Shown one piece after another: positions 1 to 7,912 of a DNA stretch of 64,000 bases. Source of the stretch: Nitrospiraceae bacterium (GTDB lineage: Bacteria; Nitrospirota; Nitrospiria; Nitrospirales; Nitrospiraceae); the NCBI GenBank assembly GCA_035623075.1, contig DASPUC010000027.1, positions 62,001 to 126,000 on the forward strand, in the 5' to 3' direction. The notes beneath the pieces were generated by a model, which saw only the letters and a program-made list of their open reading frames with translations, searched no databases and was not told the DNA's origin. Numbering within the stretch: position 1 is the stretch's first letter; each line of letters starts with the position of its first letter. Both the position numbers and the translations under genes were made by a program.

Positions 1-703
1 CTTCGACCAAATAGTCGGCGAGACTTTCCAAACCACCGATGCTTTTCAAGATGGAACGTCGAAAGGCGACCGACGACCCGATGCAAAACTTTGCTGTCTT
101 GGTCACATACGCAAAGACCGTGTCAGGAAAGAAACAGGCATTCATCGTGAGCAGTTCCATTTTTTCGAACCACGATCCCGCCGACATCGCTTTAAAAAAC
201 GTGCAGACGAACCCAACGTCCGGATCATCCAGGGGGGCGACGATCGCCATCAGGTAGTCGGGGCCTACATGAACATCGCTATCGCTGATCACCAAAATCT
301 CGTGGCGCGCATGGGCCACCCCGCCGATCAGATTATTGATCTTGCCGTTGGTTCCTACTTGCCGATTGTCAATGACGACGGTGACCCGTTCTGAGCCGTA
401 TTCAGATTGAAGGGTTCTCAAAAGAGGAATCGCAGGGTCATTCTCATTCTGTACAGAAAAGACGACTTGATAGTTTGGATAGTCTTGCGCGCAGGCGCTG
501 CGGAGGTTCTTTTCCAGATGCTTCTCGAGTCCGTGCACTGGTTTCAGAATCGTGACAGGTGGCCAGCCACGTTTTGGGATTCGAGGAGGGGCTGTAGCAC
601 GTCCTCGAGCGATCAGGACACAATCCAGGCAGGCAAGGTAATAAAGCGACCCGACAACGACCGGAATCAGGCAAGCCCACTCGAGAAGGGAAAGTCCGTA
701 CAC
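1..703 (-). CDS. Glycosyltransferase, HpnI / ceramide glucosyltransferase-like (GT21/GT2), 3' end cut by window
   Basis: Membrane-anchored glycosyltransferase, at least 234 codons, running off the left edge. It opens with one membrane segment (about residues 3-25), followed by a GT-A domain: TILKPVHGLEKHLEKNL, then VFSVQNENDP, and the metal-binding motif VISDSDVHVGPDYL, then a GSSVAFRRS stretch. This order is typical of ceramide glucosyltransferases and of HpnI, which adds a sugar to bacteriohopanetetrol. The start is GTG at 703, seven bases after a GAGGT ribosome site that sits in the stop region of the upstream gene (ends 720), so the two genes are probably co-transcribed. The hopanoid role is inference from family resemblance; the acceptor could be another lipid. 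Confidence 0.75.
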   Translation of the reverse strand, partial: MYGLSLLEWACLIPVVVGSLYYLACLDCVLIARGRATAPPRIPKRGWPPVTILKPVHGLEKHLEKNLRSACAQDYPNYQVVFSVQNENDPAIPLLRTLQSEYGSERVTVVIDNRQVGTNGKINNLIGGVAHARHEILVISDSDVHVGPDYLMAIVAPLDDPDVGFVCTFFKAMSAGSWFEKMELLTMNACFFPDTVFAYVTKTAKFCIGSSVAFRRSILKSIGGLESLADYLVE

Positions 704-719
704 CGGTTACCTCGCGAGC

Positions 720-1469
720 CTATTCCACATACAGTGTCAATTGGAGGCCCAAGATCATGATTCCGAGAGGCACGAAAAACGGTTTCGACCGCCACGCGAC
801 GACCACCCGTCGCTCCAGAAGTAATCCTCCGGCGATAAAAAAAGCGGTGAGCGCAAAGATTCGGTGTTGGAGGTTCACCAGATCGAAGTCCGGATGACCC
901 AAATGCTGGTGGATCATCAGTCCAATCCCTCCCAACAGCGCGGCACCGGCGGCCCAGTACGCTACATTCATGCTTGATGGAACGCGCCTGACGGAAATGG
1001 AGTAGACTCCGAGCAGCATGGGAATCAGGGAGAGGAGTTTGTGCTGGATCCATTCACCCGTCGTCGGCATGCTGAAGCTTTGAAGGAATCCAGCAGGGCC
1101 GATCGGCCAGCCTTCGGGATCGCTCTTGATGAACACGAACATACCGAAGGCTACCCACGTGCAACCGATCAGTATCGTGGTAAGTTCGCTGGGAAGGAGC
1201 GACAGACGGCCTAGGAGTATGAGCAGCCCTAAGGCTAACAGGGCGATGCCTGAGCTATGATGCATGAACAGCGAATAGGCAATGTCCGGATCTTCCGAGC
1301 GATCTTTGAGCAATGCGCCTCCTTGGACGGTCGGATGATGGCTCTCTTGGTCCGTTGGATGATGCATATCGGGAGCCGAGGCGTTTAACTTCGAGCCGAA
1401 GATGATGATGAAGAGTGATAGAGTTCCGAGGAAGAGAACGCTGGCAACGGCTAGCCTCATGCTCCTCAT
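720..1469 (-). CDS. Multi-pass membrane protein, function unknown
   Basis: About 249 residues with five or six hydrophobic segments. An N-terminal signal-like helix is followed by a histidine-rich periplasmic loop (MHHPTDQESHHPTVQ), then paired helices separated by short loops with further His (FMHHSS, IHQHLGHPDF, LQHRIF). The His-rich loop suggests metal or haem contact, but I do not recognise the family. The open frame extends upstream to 1559, but that part is not hydrophobic and has no ribosome site; ATG at 1469 or 1460 (with AGGAG directly before it) is more likely. It lies 16 bases upstream of the glycosyltransferase gene and probably shares its transcript. Confidence 0.6.
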   Translation of the reverse strand: MRSMRLAVASVLFLGTLSLFIIIFGSKLNASAPDMHHPTDQESHHPTVQGGALLKDRSEDPDIAYSLFMHHSSGIALLALGLLILLGRLSLLPSELTTILIGCTWVAFGMFVFIKSDPEGWPIGPAGFLQSFSMPTTGEWIQHKLLSLIPMLLGVYSISVRRVPSSMNVAYWAAGAALLGGIGLMIHQHLGHPDFDLVNLQHRIFALTAFFIAGGLLLERRVVVAWRSKPFFVPLGIMILGLQLTLYVE

Positions 1470-1689
1470 TCGTGATGTGCGCCTTTGGTCACCAAGCTCA
1501 GGGGTGAATCGGCTAACAGGCGAACGAGCAAGTAAAATGCAGGAACCTGGCCACGGCACGGTCGGCAGGGACTCTATTATGATTTCAAGAAGTTACAGGG
1601 AAAACGGTGAGGGTGGTTTGAGAGGAGCCTACGAGATTGTCAAAAAAGTTGGATTATCGTCAAAATTCTTATACGGCTGCGGGGATTCC

Positions 1690-3069
1690 TTACTTGACAT
1701 GGTCAGGGCTGGTGCCGAACGTCTTTAACTTATACTGAAGCAGGCTTCGGCTGATCTTGAGCAAATCGGCAGCCTTGGCCTGAACACCACCGGCACGGTT
1801 CAGCGCACGATCGATCATGTGGTGCTCGACCGCCTTGAGCGTGTGGTCGAGGGGGGCATCGGACGGAATGATCCGATCCAGGACATGCAACCATTCACCG
1901 CTGGCTGCTAGTTCCAAGGGAAAGTCATCCGGCTGAATTTCTTCTTGTTGGGCCATCAGCGCCGCATGCGCCACGGCGTTATGCAGCTCCCGCACGTTTC
2001 CTGGCCACTGATAACGCTTCAGGAGTTCGAGGGTGGCCGGTACGAACCGCTTCCCGTGCATGCTTCCTTCCTTCACCAGTTCTTGTAAGTACGCTTCGGC
2101 CAATAATCGAACGTCCTCGCCTCGTTCGCGGAGAGGAGGAATATCGATCCGCACGACGCTCAGGCGGAAAAAAAGGTCTTCTCGGAAACGGCCGTGTTTG
2201 ACTTCCGATTTCAAGTCTCGATTGGTGGCTGCGAGAATTCTCACATCGACGCGGAACGTCTTTTCGCTTCCCACTCGGCGAACCTCCTGCGTGTCGAGCA
2301 CCCTCAGGAGCTTCGTCTGGAGATCAATCGGGAGTTCTCCAACCTCATCGAGAAAGAGGGTTCCTGTGTTTGCCTGTTCGAACATCCCCTGATGTCGCGT
2401 ATTGGCCCCCGTGAAGGCCCCACGCTCATGTCCGAAGAGTTCGCTTTCCGCCAACGAGGCGGTCATGGCTCCGCAATTGACTGCCAGGAACGGTCGGCCA
2501 CAGCGCGGTCCGTTGAAATGAATGGCACGCGCGACCAGTTCTTTTCCACTTCCGCTTTCGCCAAATAACAACACGGTACTCTTTGAGTTGGTGACTCGCT
2601 TGATCTTGTCGAAAACGGCCCGCATGGCGATGCTTTGGCCAATCAAATTATCGAAGTGATAGTGAGGAGCCAGTGACTGAGACAAGCGCACATTCTCTCG
2701 AACGAGAGTATTGTGTTCGATCGCTTTTCCAACGGAGCGGAGCAAGTCCACGTTCTCGAACGGCTTCACAATAAAGTCGTACGCCCCAAGCCGCATCGCT
2801 TCAACCGCCCGTTCGATCGTCCCGTAGGCTGTCATCAAGATAGTGGTGGTTGTCGGTGAAGTCTCCCGTGCTCGTGCCAACAGCGTCATGCCATCCGTCT
2901 CGCCCATTCGGAGGTCTGTGAGCAGCAAGTCGATCTTCGACTCTCGAAGAATCTCGAGAGCATCGAGCGCCTTGTCGCATGTGACGACGTCATACCCTTC
3001 TCCCTGAAGAAGTTCCTTCAACATCCAGAGGTAATTTTTCTCATCATCAACGACTAGGATCGTAGCCAT
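1690..3069 (-). CDS. Sigma-54-dependent response regulator, NtrC family
   Basis: 459 residues in three domains. The receiver (about 1-118) has phospho-acceptor Asp52 in LLLTDLRMG and Lys102 in VKPF. The AAA+ domain (about 140-375) has Walker A GESGSGKE at 170-177, the sigma-54 contact loop GAFTGA at 217-222, Walker B FLDE near 240 and the R-finger region. A FIS-type helix-turn-helix lies at about 415-455 (GGVQAKAADLLKISRSLLQYKL). It activates transcription by RNA polymerase with sigma-54 when phosphorylated. Its kinase is almost certainly the gene 20 bases upstream. The regulon is not visible from here; no clear sigma-54 (GG-N10-GC) promoter was identified nearby. Confidence 0.93.
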   Translation of the reverse strand: MATILVVDDEKNYLWMLKELLQGEGYDVVTCDKALDALEILRESKIDLLLTDLRMGETDGMTLLARARETSPTTTTILMTAYGTIERAVEAMRLGAYDFIVKPFENVDLLRSVGKAIEHNTLVRENVRLSQSLAPHYHFDNLIGQSIAMRAVFDKIKRVTNSKSTVLLFGESGSGKELVARAIHFNGPRCGRPFLAVNCGAMTASLAESELFGHERGAFTGANTRHQGMFEQANTGTLFLDEVGELPIDLQTKLLRVLDTQEVRRVGSEKTFRVDVRILAATNRDLKSEVKHGRFREDLFFRLSVVRIDIPPLRERGEDVRLLAEAYLQELVKEGSMHGKRFVPATLELLKRYQWPGNVRELHNAVAHAALMAQQEEIQPDDFPLELAASGEWLHVLDRIIPSDAPLDHTLKAVEHHMIDRALNRAGGVQAKAADLLKISRSLLQYKLKTFGTSPDHVK

Positions 3070-3089
3070 AGGTGGTTTTCGATTCCTTG

Positions 3090-4445
3090 CTAAGCGGTGA
3101 ACGACTCTACCGGCAGCTGTCTCTCGCGGGTCGCTTTTAGCGTCGGCAGATGAATGGACACGGTGGTCCCCTGTCCAAGAATACTTCCGACCGTTACCGA
3201 TCCTCCATGCTCCAGCACGACGCGTCGCGCGAGTGAAAATCCGAGGCCGATTCCACCAGGTCGCTTGGAGAAAAACGGTTCGCCGAGTCTTCTGAGGTCT
3301 TCCTCGGCGAGACCGGTTCCGGCATCAGCGATAGATGTCACGACATGATCCTCATCGGACGTGGACTCGACGGTGATGGTGATGGGACCACCGACCGGCA
3401 TGGCCTGAAACGCGTTGCGGGCGAGATTCGTAAAGGCCTGATACAAGAGGTCACGGTCTCCACGGATCCACAGTGGCCTCGAGGGGACAGTGAGCTTGAC
3501 GGAAGAACCATCGGGTACAGAGGACGCAGAGGAAATCTGGGCGACCCCCTCTAGCAGTTCAACGAGGTCCAGACGCACAAATTTCATTTTTAGTGGCGTG
3601 CCAAGACGGAGAACACCCTCCACTGCCTTGTTAAGGCGATCCGCTTCCTCGATCAAGACAGTGATATGACGGGAGGTCGAAGGGTCCGACACGCGAGCGG
3701 CGAGCATCTCGGCGGCTCCCCTGATAATCCCGAGAGGATTCCGTACTTCGTGTGCCAGTTGACCGGCAAGTTCACCCAGCGCGGCCATCTGGCTGACTCG
3801 TTGGATGCGTTCCTCCATCATGGCGACCTGGGCTAAACGGTCGGTCAACTGTGTTTGTGTCTCGCGAAGTGTTGTATTGGTGTCGGCAAGGGTGGCCGCG
3901 AGATTTTGATACTGCAGCCGCTGATTTCGTTCACTCCTTGCGAAAAAGTAGGTCAGCAAGCCAGCCATGGTGAAATAGACCACAGCTGCAACGGAATCCT
4001 GGAACTCCTTGACGCTCATGATTGATGCGTTCAACTGTTCTCCGGTCACAATGAACCCGATCATCGCCAATACCGATCCTCCCACGACGATCGCGACGTC
4101 TCGACCCGGTAACTTGGTGGCTGCCGAGATGATCGGCAGCAAATACACGAGTTCGTAAATGCTTCCGCTCCCGTCCGTTACCGCCACGAGCATGCTGGCC
4201 AACAGGAGCTGAAGCAAGATGCTCAGCCGTAAGAGGAGGACACGTTGCGCTGGGTTTCTTGTCTTTTCGGAAAAGGCCGGCACCAACATTTCGATGCCCT
4301 GCAAGGCCATGATGGCAGAGAACGAGAGGTATGCGCCGAACGAGGTCGGTCGGGTCACGCTGCCGAGTGAGAACAAAAGAACAGCGAGCAGGCCTAAAGT
4401 TGCAGCCTTCAGAATGTCGAACGCATTGAGGTAACCGAAAGCCAT
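3090..4445 (-). CDS. Membrane sensor histidine kinase
   Basis: 451 residues. Six hydrophobic segments span about residues 10-170 with little periplasmic sequence, suggesting a membrane-embedded or intracellular signal. A coiled linker (about 172-220) follows, then HisKA with phospho-acceptor His232 in LAHEVRNPLG, and a HATPase_c domain with N box NLARNAFQAM, G1 DAGTGLAEE, the FF segment EPFFSKRP and G2 GGIGLGFSL. It is of the NtrB-like class that pairs with NtrC-type regulators, and the regulator gene follows 20 bases downstream, so the two form a two-component operon. No PAS domain is seen. The ligand is unknown. Confidence 0.92.
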   Translation of the reverse strand: MAFGYLNAFDILKAATLGLLAVLLFSLGSVTRPTSFGAYLSFSAIMALQGIEMLVPAFSEKTRNPAQRVLLLRLSILLQLLLASMLVAVTDGSGSIYELVYLLPIISAATKLPGRDVAIVVGGSVLAMIGFIVTGEQLNASIMSVKEFQDSVAAVVYFTMAGLLTYFFARSERNQRLQYQNLAATLADTNTTLRETQTQLTDRLAQVAMMEERIQRVSQMAALGELAGQLAHEVRNPLGIIRGAAEMLAARVSDPSTSRHITVLIEEADRLNKAVEGVLRLGTPLKMKFVRLDLVELLEGVAQISSASSVPDGSSVKLTVPSRPLWIRGDRDLLYQAFTNLARNAFQAMPVGGPITITVESTSDEDHVVTSIADAGTGLAEEDLRRLGEPFFSKRPGGIGLGFSLARRVVLEHGGSVTVGSILGQGTTVSIHLPTLKATRERQLPVESFTA

Positions 4446-4538
4446 AGACGATCACTCTTATCAGATGATCAGGAGACCTGAAGAACTCTACAGGCTGCTG
4501 GGAGGAGAAGTCAAAAACGCGACTCGTGCCTCAGCACA

Positions 4539-5294
4539 TTATTTGTGCGAGTCGGTTGTGTTTTGTTGAGGGGTGAGAGACGCAAGCAGCTGACGGGCTT
4601 CCTGGCGGTAGCGCTGCTCGCTCGCTGACTGGTCGCGAGGTGGTGCCTGGCTCAAAATGATGTTGAACTCGCGCCGCGCCGCGTCCGTATTCTGTCGTTT
4701 GATGTAGGCTTTCCCGAGATCAAGACGAGCGTGGATGGAACGTGGATCGGCGGTGACTGCCTTGTTCAGATACGTGAGCGCAGCCTCCGAATCACCCCCG
4801 AGAATCCATGGCAGCTCTTCGAACATCATCCCCATCATGTGAAGAGATGGAGCATGGTTAGGGTTGAGCTCCAGCGCACGCCGGGTATGGTTCTTGAGGT
4901 CATTCATGGTAAACGCGGAAGCCATCACTCCCTTGAGCTGGGCAGCGCTTCCGAGGTTGGCTGCGTATAGATAATGAGCCTGTGCATTGGATTCATCGAG
5001 GTCGATGGCTCGGCGTGCAACCCGCGCCCCTTCATCATATGCTGCCAGACGCTTCGTCTTCTCGGAGTACGCATTATCGCCCAGATCAAGATATACTTCC
5101 GAAAGGCGCACGAGAATCCGGGAGTCTGTGGAGTCAGGTGCCCGATCGGCAAGGAGAGTCTGCAACTCTCGCTCAAGAGCTTGTGCTCCATCGGAAAGCG
5201 ACGCCGGTTGTGCGCCCAACGTGCGGGCCGTGAGTGCTACCAAGACAAAGAGGAGGATGGCAGAACATTGCATTTTTCTGAGAGGCATTCTCAT
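4539..5294 (-). CDS. Exported TPR-repeat protein
   Basis: 251 residues with an N-terminal signal peptide (hydrophobic AILLFVLVALTAR, likely cleavage after LGA) and several tetratricopeptide-like helical pairs: ESNAQAHYLYAANLGS, ALELNPNHAPSLHMMGMMF, AVTADPRSIHARLDLGKAY. This builds a periplasmic protein-binding scaffold. The C-terminus is polar and low in complexity. It lies 93 bases upstream of the kinase gene in the same direction, so it may be in the two-component operon or just adjacent. The start could be Met1, Met3 or Met8; none has a strong ribosome site. Confidence 0.75.
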   Translation of the reverse strand: MRMPLRKMQCSAILLFVLVALTARTLGAQPASLSDGAQALERELQTLLADRAPDSTDSRILVRLSEVYLDLGDNAYSEKTKRLAAYDEGARVARRAIDLDESNAQAHYLYAANLGSAAQLKGVMASAFTMNDLKNHTRRALELNPNHAPSLHMMGMMFEELPWILGGDSEAALTYLNKAVTADPRSIHARLDLGKAYIKRQNTDAARREFNIILSQAPPRDQSASEQRYRQEARQLLASLTPQQNTTDSHK

Positions 5295-5561
5295 GAGAGT
5301 TATTTTACGCGAAACAGAAAGTCCTACCTGCCAAGATTTGTCATTCTCCAGCCGTGTCCGGGAGGTGCGAAGGGTAACATGAATCTCTTTGGAGAACCAG
5401 GTCGTGTTGGAGGCAGAGTAACTAATGAATTAGATTGTCGCTAGGAAGGGTCGCACAAGAGGAGCCTGTCGGTTTGAATTCCTGCCGAGAATGCGTCTTT
5501 CGTTGACAGTCAGCAGCGGCCTTCTTACTCTGCAAGAGAAGAAGTAGCGAGAGAATCCCTT

Positions 5562-6740
5562 ATGAAGGACGCAACCATGGAGAGGCTTGTGGCGGACTCG
5601 ATTCCTGCGCCACGGTCTCTTGCATCGCCCGCCAAGAGAGCCCTCCTGGGAGTATTCTTGTTCGTGAGCCTCATCGGTCTCGCGGAAACGGGCGCCGCCC
5701 TCATCTATTACTTCCAGATTCCAGCCCAGCAACGTGACGTGATCGAGCTGGCCATCGGACTGCGGCAAGCTCCTACCAATACGGTGCTGCGCTTTGTCTC
5801 ACATCCGTATCTCAATTACGTGGCGAATCCCACGTTCACCTATGACAACGGATATCGGCCGCATAATGCCTGGGGATTTCGGGACGAACACTGTTGCGTT
5901 CCGAAGAAACCGGGCCATATCCGAATTGTGGCGATCGGGGGCAGTACGACCTATGGCCTCTATTTCACGTACGATCAAAACGTCTGGCCAGCGCTATTGC
6001 AGGAGAAACTGCGGCAAAAGTACGGCGACCGGATCGAAGTGATCAACGCTGGCATTCCCAATTATACGACCTTCGAACTGATTGGGCTTACCGCGATGAT
6101 CCTGCCGGAACTCTCTCCGGATGTCGTGCTTATTCATACCGGACTCAACGACGCGTTCGCAGTGGGATATCCCGAGGAGGGCGGAGCCGACAATCGGTAC
6201 TTTCGACATGCCTGGAACTATACGCCGTTGTCTCAAGGTCTCGGGAGCGCTATGCGGGCAAGTTATCTCGTGCGGCTGATCGGGCGATATTGGACATCGT
6301 CGAACACCTTCTCCCCAGGCGACATGGCAGGCGCGATCCAGTATCCAGTCGCGAACGGCGCTGAAATGGTGAAACATATAGAAACCGCCAATGGCAAATA
6401 TTTTCGTCGGAATCTTCAGACGCTCGTGGCCCTGTGTCGAAATATGAACGCCGTGCCGGTGTTACTCAATGAGCCAGTGAACCCGGCGAAGGAGGAAGGT
6501 CTGGACGCGTATTACCGCGCGGTCGTGGCGGCAATCTCACGAAACAATTCGATCATGCAGGAACTTGCCGCGACCAACCGACTCTTGTCGATCGATCTCT
6601 ACTCGAAGATGCGGGATCCTGCATACTTTCTGGATGCCGCTCATGAAACGAAGGTCGGAATGGAGAAAAAGGCTGAGGTCATTGCAGAACGGCTCGCCGT
6701 CGCGTTAGACCCGCTTGTAGGTTCAGCCCGCGCGAACTAG
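5562..6740 (+). CDS. Membrane-anchored SGNH/GDSL-type hydrolase
   Basis: 392 residues. One membrane segment (about 28-52) anchors an extracytoplasmic SGNH-hydrolase fold. The four blocks are visible: the nucleophile Ser in IVAIGGSTTYG, Gly/Asn block VINAGIPNYTTFE, Asn in LIHTGLNDA, and the late Asp/His in FLDAAHETKVG. Proteins of this build act as esterases or acyl-transfer enzymes on cell-surface polysaccharide or lipid. It stands alone, convergent with galT and divergent from the TPR gene. Met6 is an alternative start. The substrate is not predictable. Confidence 0.8.
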   Translation: MKDATMERLVADSIPAPRSLASPAKRALLGVFLFVSLIGLAETGAALIYYFQIPAQQRDVIELAIGLRQAPTNTVLRFVSHPYLNYVANPTFTYDNGYRPHNAWGFRDEHCCVPKKPGHIRIVAIGGSTTYGLYFTYDQNVWPALLQEKLRQKYGDRIEVINAGIPNYTTFELIGLTAMILPELSPDVVLIHTGLNDAFAVGYPEEGGADNRYFRHAWNYTPLSQGLGSAMRASYLVRLIGRYWTSSNTFSPGDMAGAIQYPVANGAEMVKHIETANGKYFRRNLQTLVALCRNMNAVPVLLNEPVNPAKEEGLDAYYRAVVAAISRNNSIMQELAATNRLLSIDLYSKMRDPAYFLDAAHETKVGMEKKAEVIAERLAVALDPLVGSARAN

Positions 6741-6797
6741 AACTGTTCGTACCAGGTTTGGCTGCCCGTGGCGCTTTCCACGGGCAGACCAACGTCG

Positions 6798-7802
6798 TCA
6801 CATTATCGCTTCCCGGAGAAATTTTGCGGATTCTTCCGGCGACACCGGATTGATGTAAAATCCCGTGCCCCATTCGAAACCGGCGACTTGCGTCAGCTTC
6901 GGGATAAGTTCCACATGCCAGTGGTAGAAGTCGCCCGTCTTTTCGTGGAGCGGCGAGCTGTGAAGAATGAAATTATAGGCTGGTCTGGCGAGGACTTTGT
7001 CCATCCGCCGCAACGATTCAGAGAGAATAGGCGCCAGGAATTCGAACTGCTGCTTCTGACTTTCTTCGAAGTAGCCGGCGTGCCGTTTCGGCAGAATCCA
7101 CATCTCGAACGGGAATCGCGGGGCGAAGGGCGTCACGCAGGCGAACTCGGGGTTTTCGGCGACGACCCGGTCCCCATCAGATAGATCCTGCCGCAGAATA
7201 TCGCAGTAGATGCAGCGCTCCTTTTGCTCATAGTGTGCGCGGCATCCTTCAATTTCCGTCATGACGCTGGTGGGAATGATCGGCAGAGCGATGAGCTGTG
7301 AGTGGCTGTGCTCGAGCGTCGCACCAGCAGCGGCCCCATGGTTCTTGAAGATCAGGATGTAGCGGAAGCGCAGATCCTTTCGGAGGTCCAACATCCGATC
7401 CCGGTAGGCCCAGAGGACGTCCTCGATCTTCTTGGGCGGCAGGTCGGCCAAGCCGTCCTTGTGGCCTGGCGTTTCGATGATGACCTCGTGTGCCCCGATC
7501 CCATTCATGCGGTCGTAGAGGCCAAGCCCTTCGCGGCCGAGGTCGCCTTCGACTTGGAGAGCAGGGAACTTATTGGGCACGACGCGGATGGACCAATTGG
7601 GCGAATTCGGCTCGGAAGGTTGTGAGCGGTAGGCCATGATTTCTTTTGGCGTCAGGCGTTCTTGGCCAGGGCAAAACGGACAAAGAGCAGTCGAAATGGG
7701 ACGCGCAGGTTGCATCTGAGAAAACTCGTGCGGCCGGCCGCTGCGCTCGGTCGAAATAATCACCCAACGACCAACAATGGGATCTCGTCGCAGATCAGGC
7801 AT
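6798..7802 (-). CDS. galT: Galactose-1-phosphate uridylyltransferase (HIT superfamily)
   Basis: 334 residues, the usual length. It exchanges UMP between UDP-glucose and galactose-1-phosphate in the Leloir pathway. It begins with the typical RRDPIVGRWVIIS, has a zinc-site pair CPFC at 41-44, a substrate loop with VVPNKFPAL, and the catalytic histidine motif EHSHSQ (His165/His167). Many non-Leloir organisms carry this enzyme subtype, so it may act on other sugar-1-phosphates. It lies 110 bases downstream of the GH57 gene on the same strand, suggesting a shared glycan or storage-polysaccharide role. Confidence 0.88.
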   Translation of the reverse strand: MPDLRRDPIVGRWVIISTERSGRPHEFSQMQPARPISTALCPFCPGQERLTPKEIMAYRSQPSEPNSPNWSIRVVPNKFPALQVEGDLGREGLGLYDRMNGIGAHEVIIETPGHKDGLADLPPKKIEDVLWAYRDRMLDLRKDLRFRYILIFKNHGAAAGATLEHSHSQLIALPIIPTSVMTEIEGCRAHYEQKERCIYCDILRQDLSDGDRVVAENPEFACVTPFAPRFPFEMWILPKRHAGYFEESQKQQFEFLAPILSESLRRMDKVLARPAYNFILHSSPLHEKTGDFYHWHVELIPKLTQVAGFEWGTGFYINPVSPEESAKFLREAIM

Positions 7803-7912
7803 GGTGACTCCCAGACCACCGCAAGAGTGTCGAGCGCCGAGGCACGAGCAAGTAGTGTCTCAAACGAAGGAGAAATTCACAACTCATAACTCAGTACCCG
7901 CACTGTTTCTCT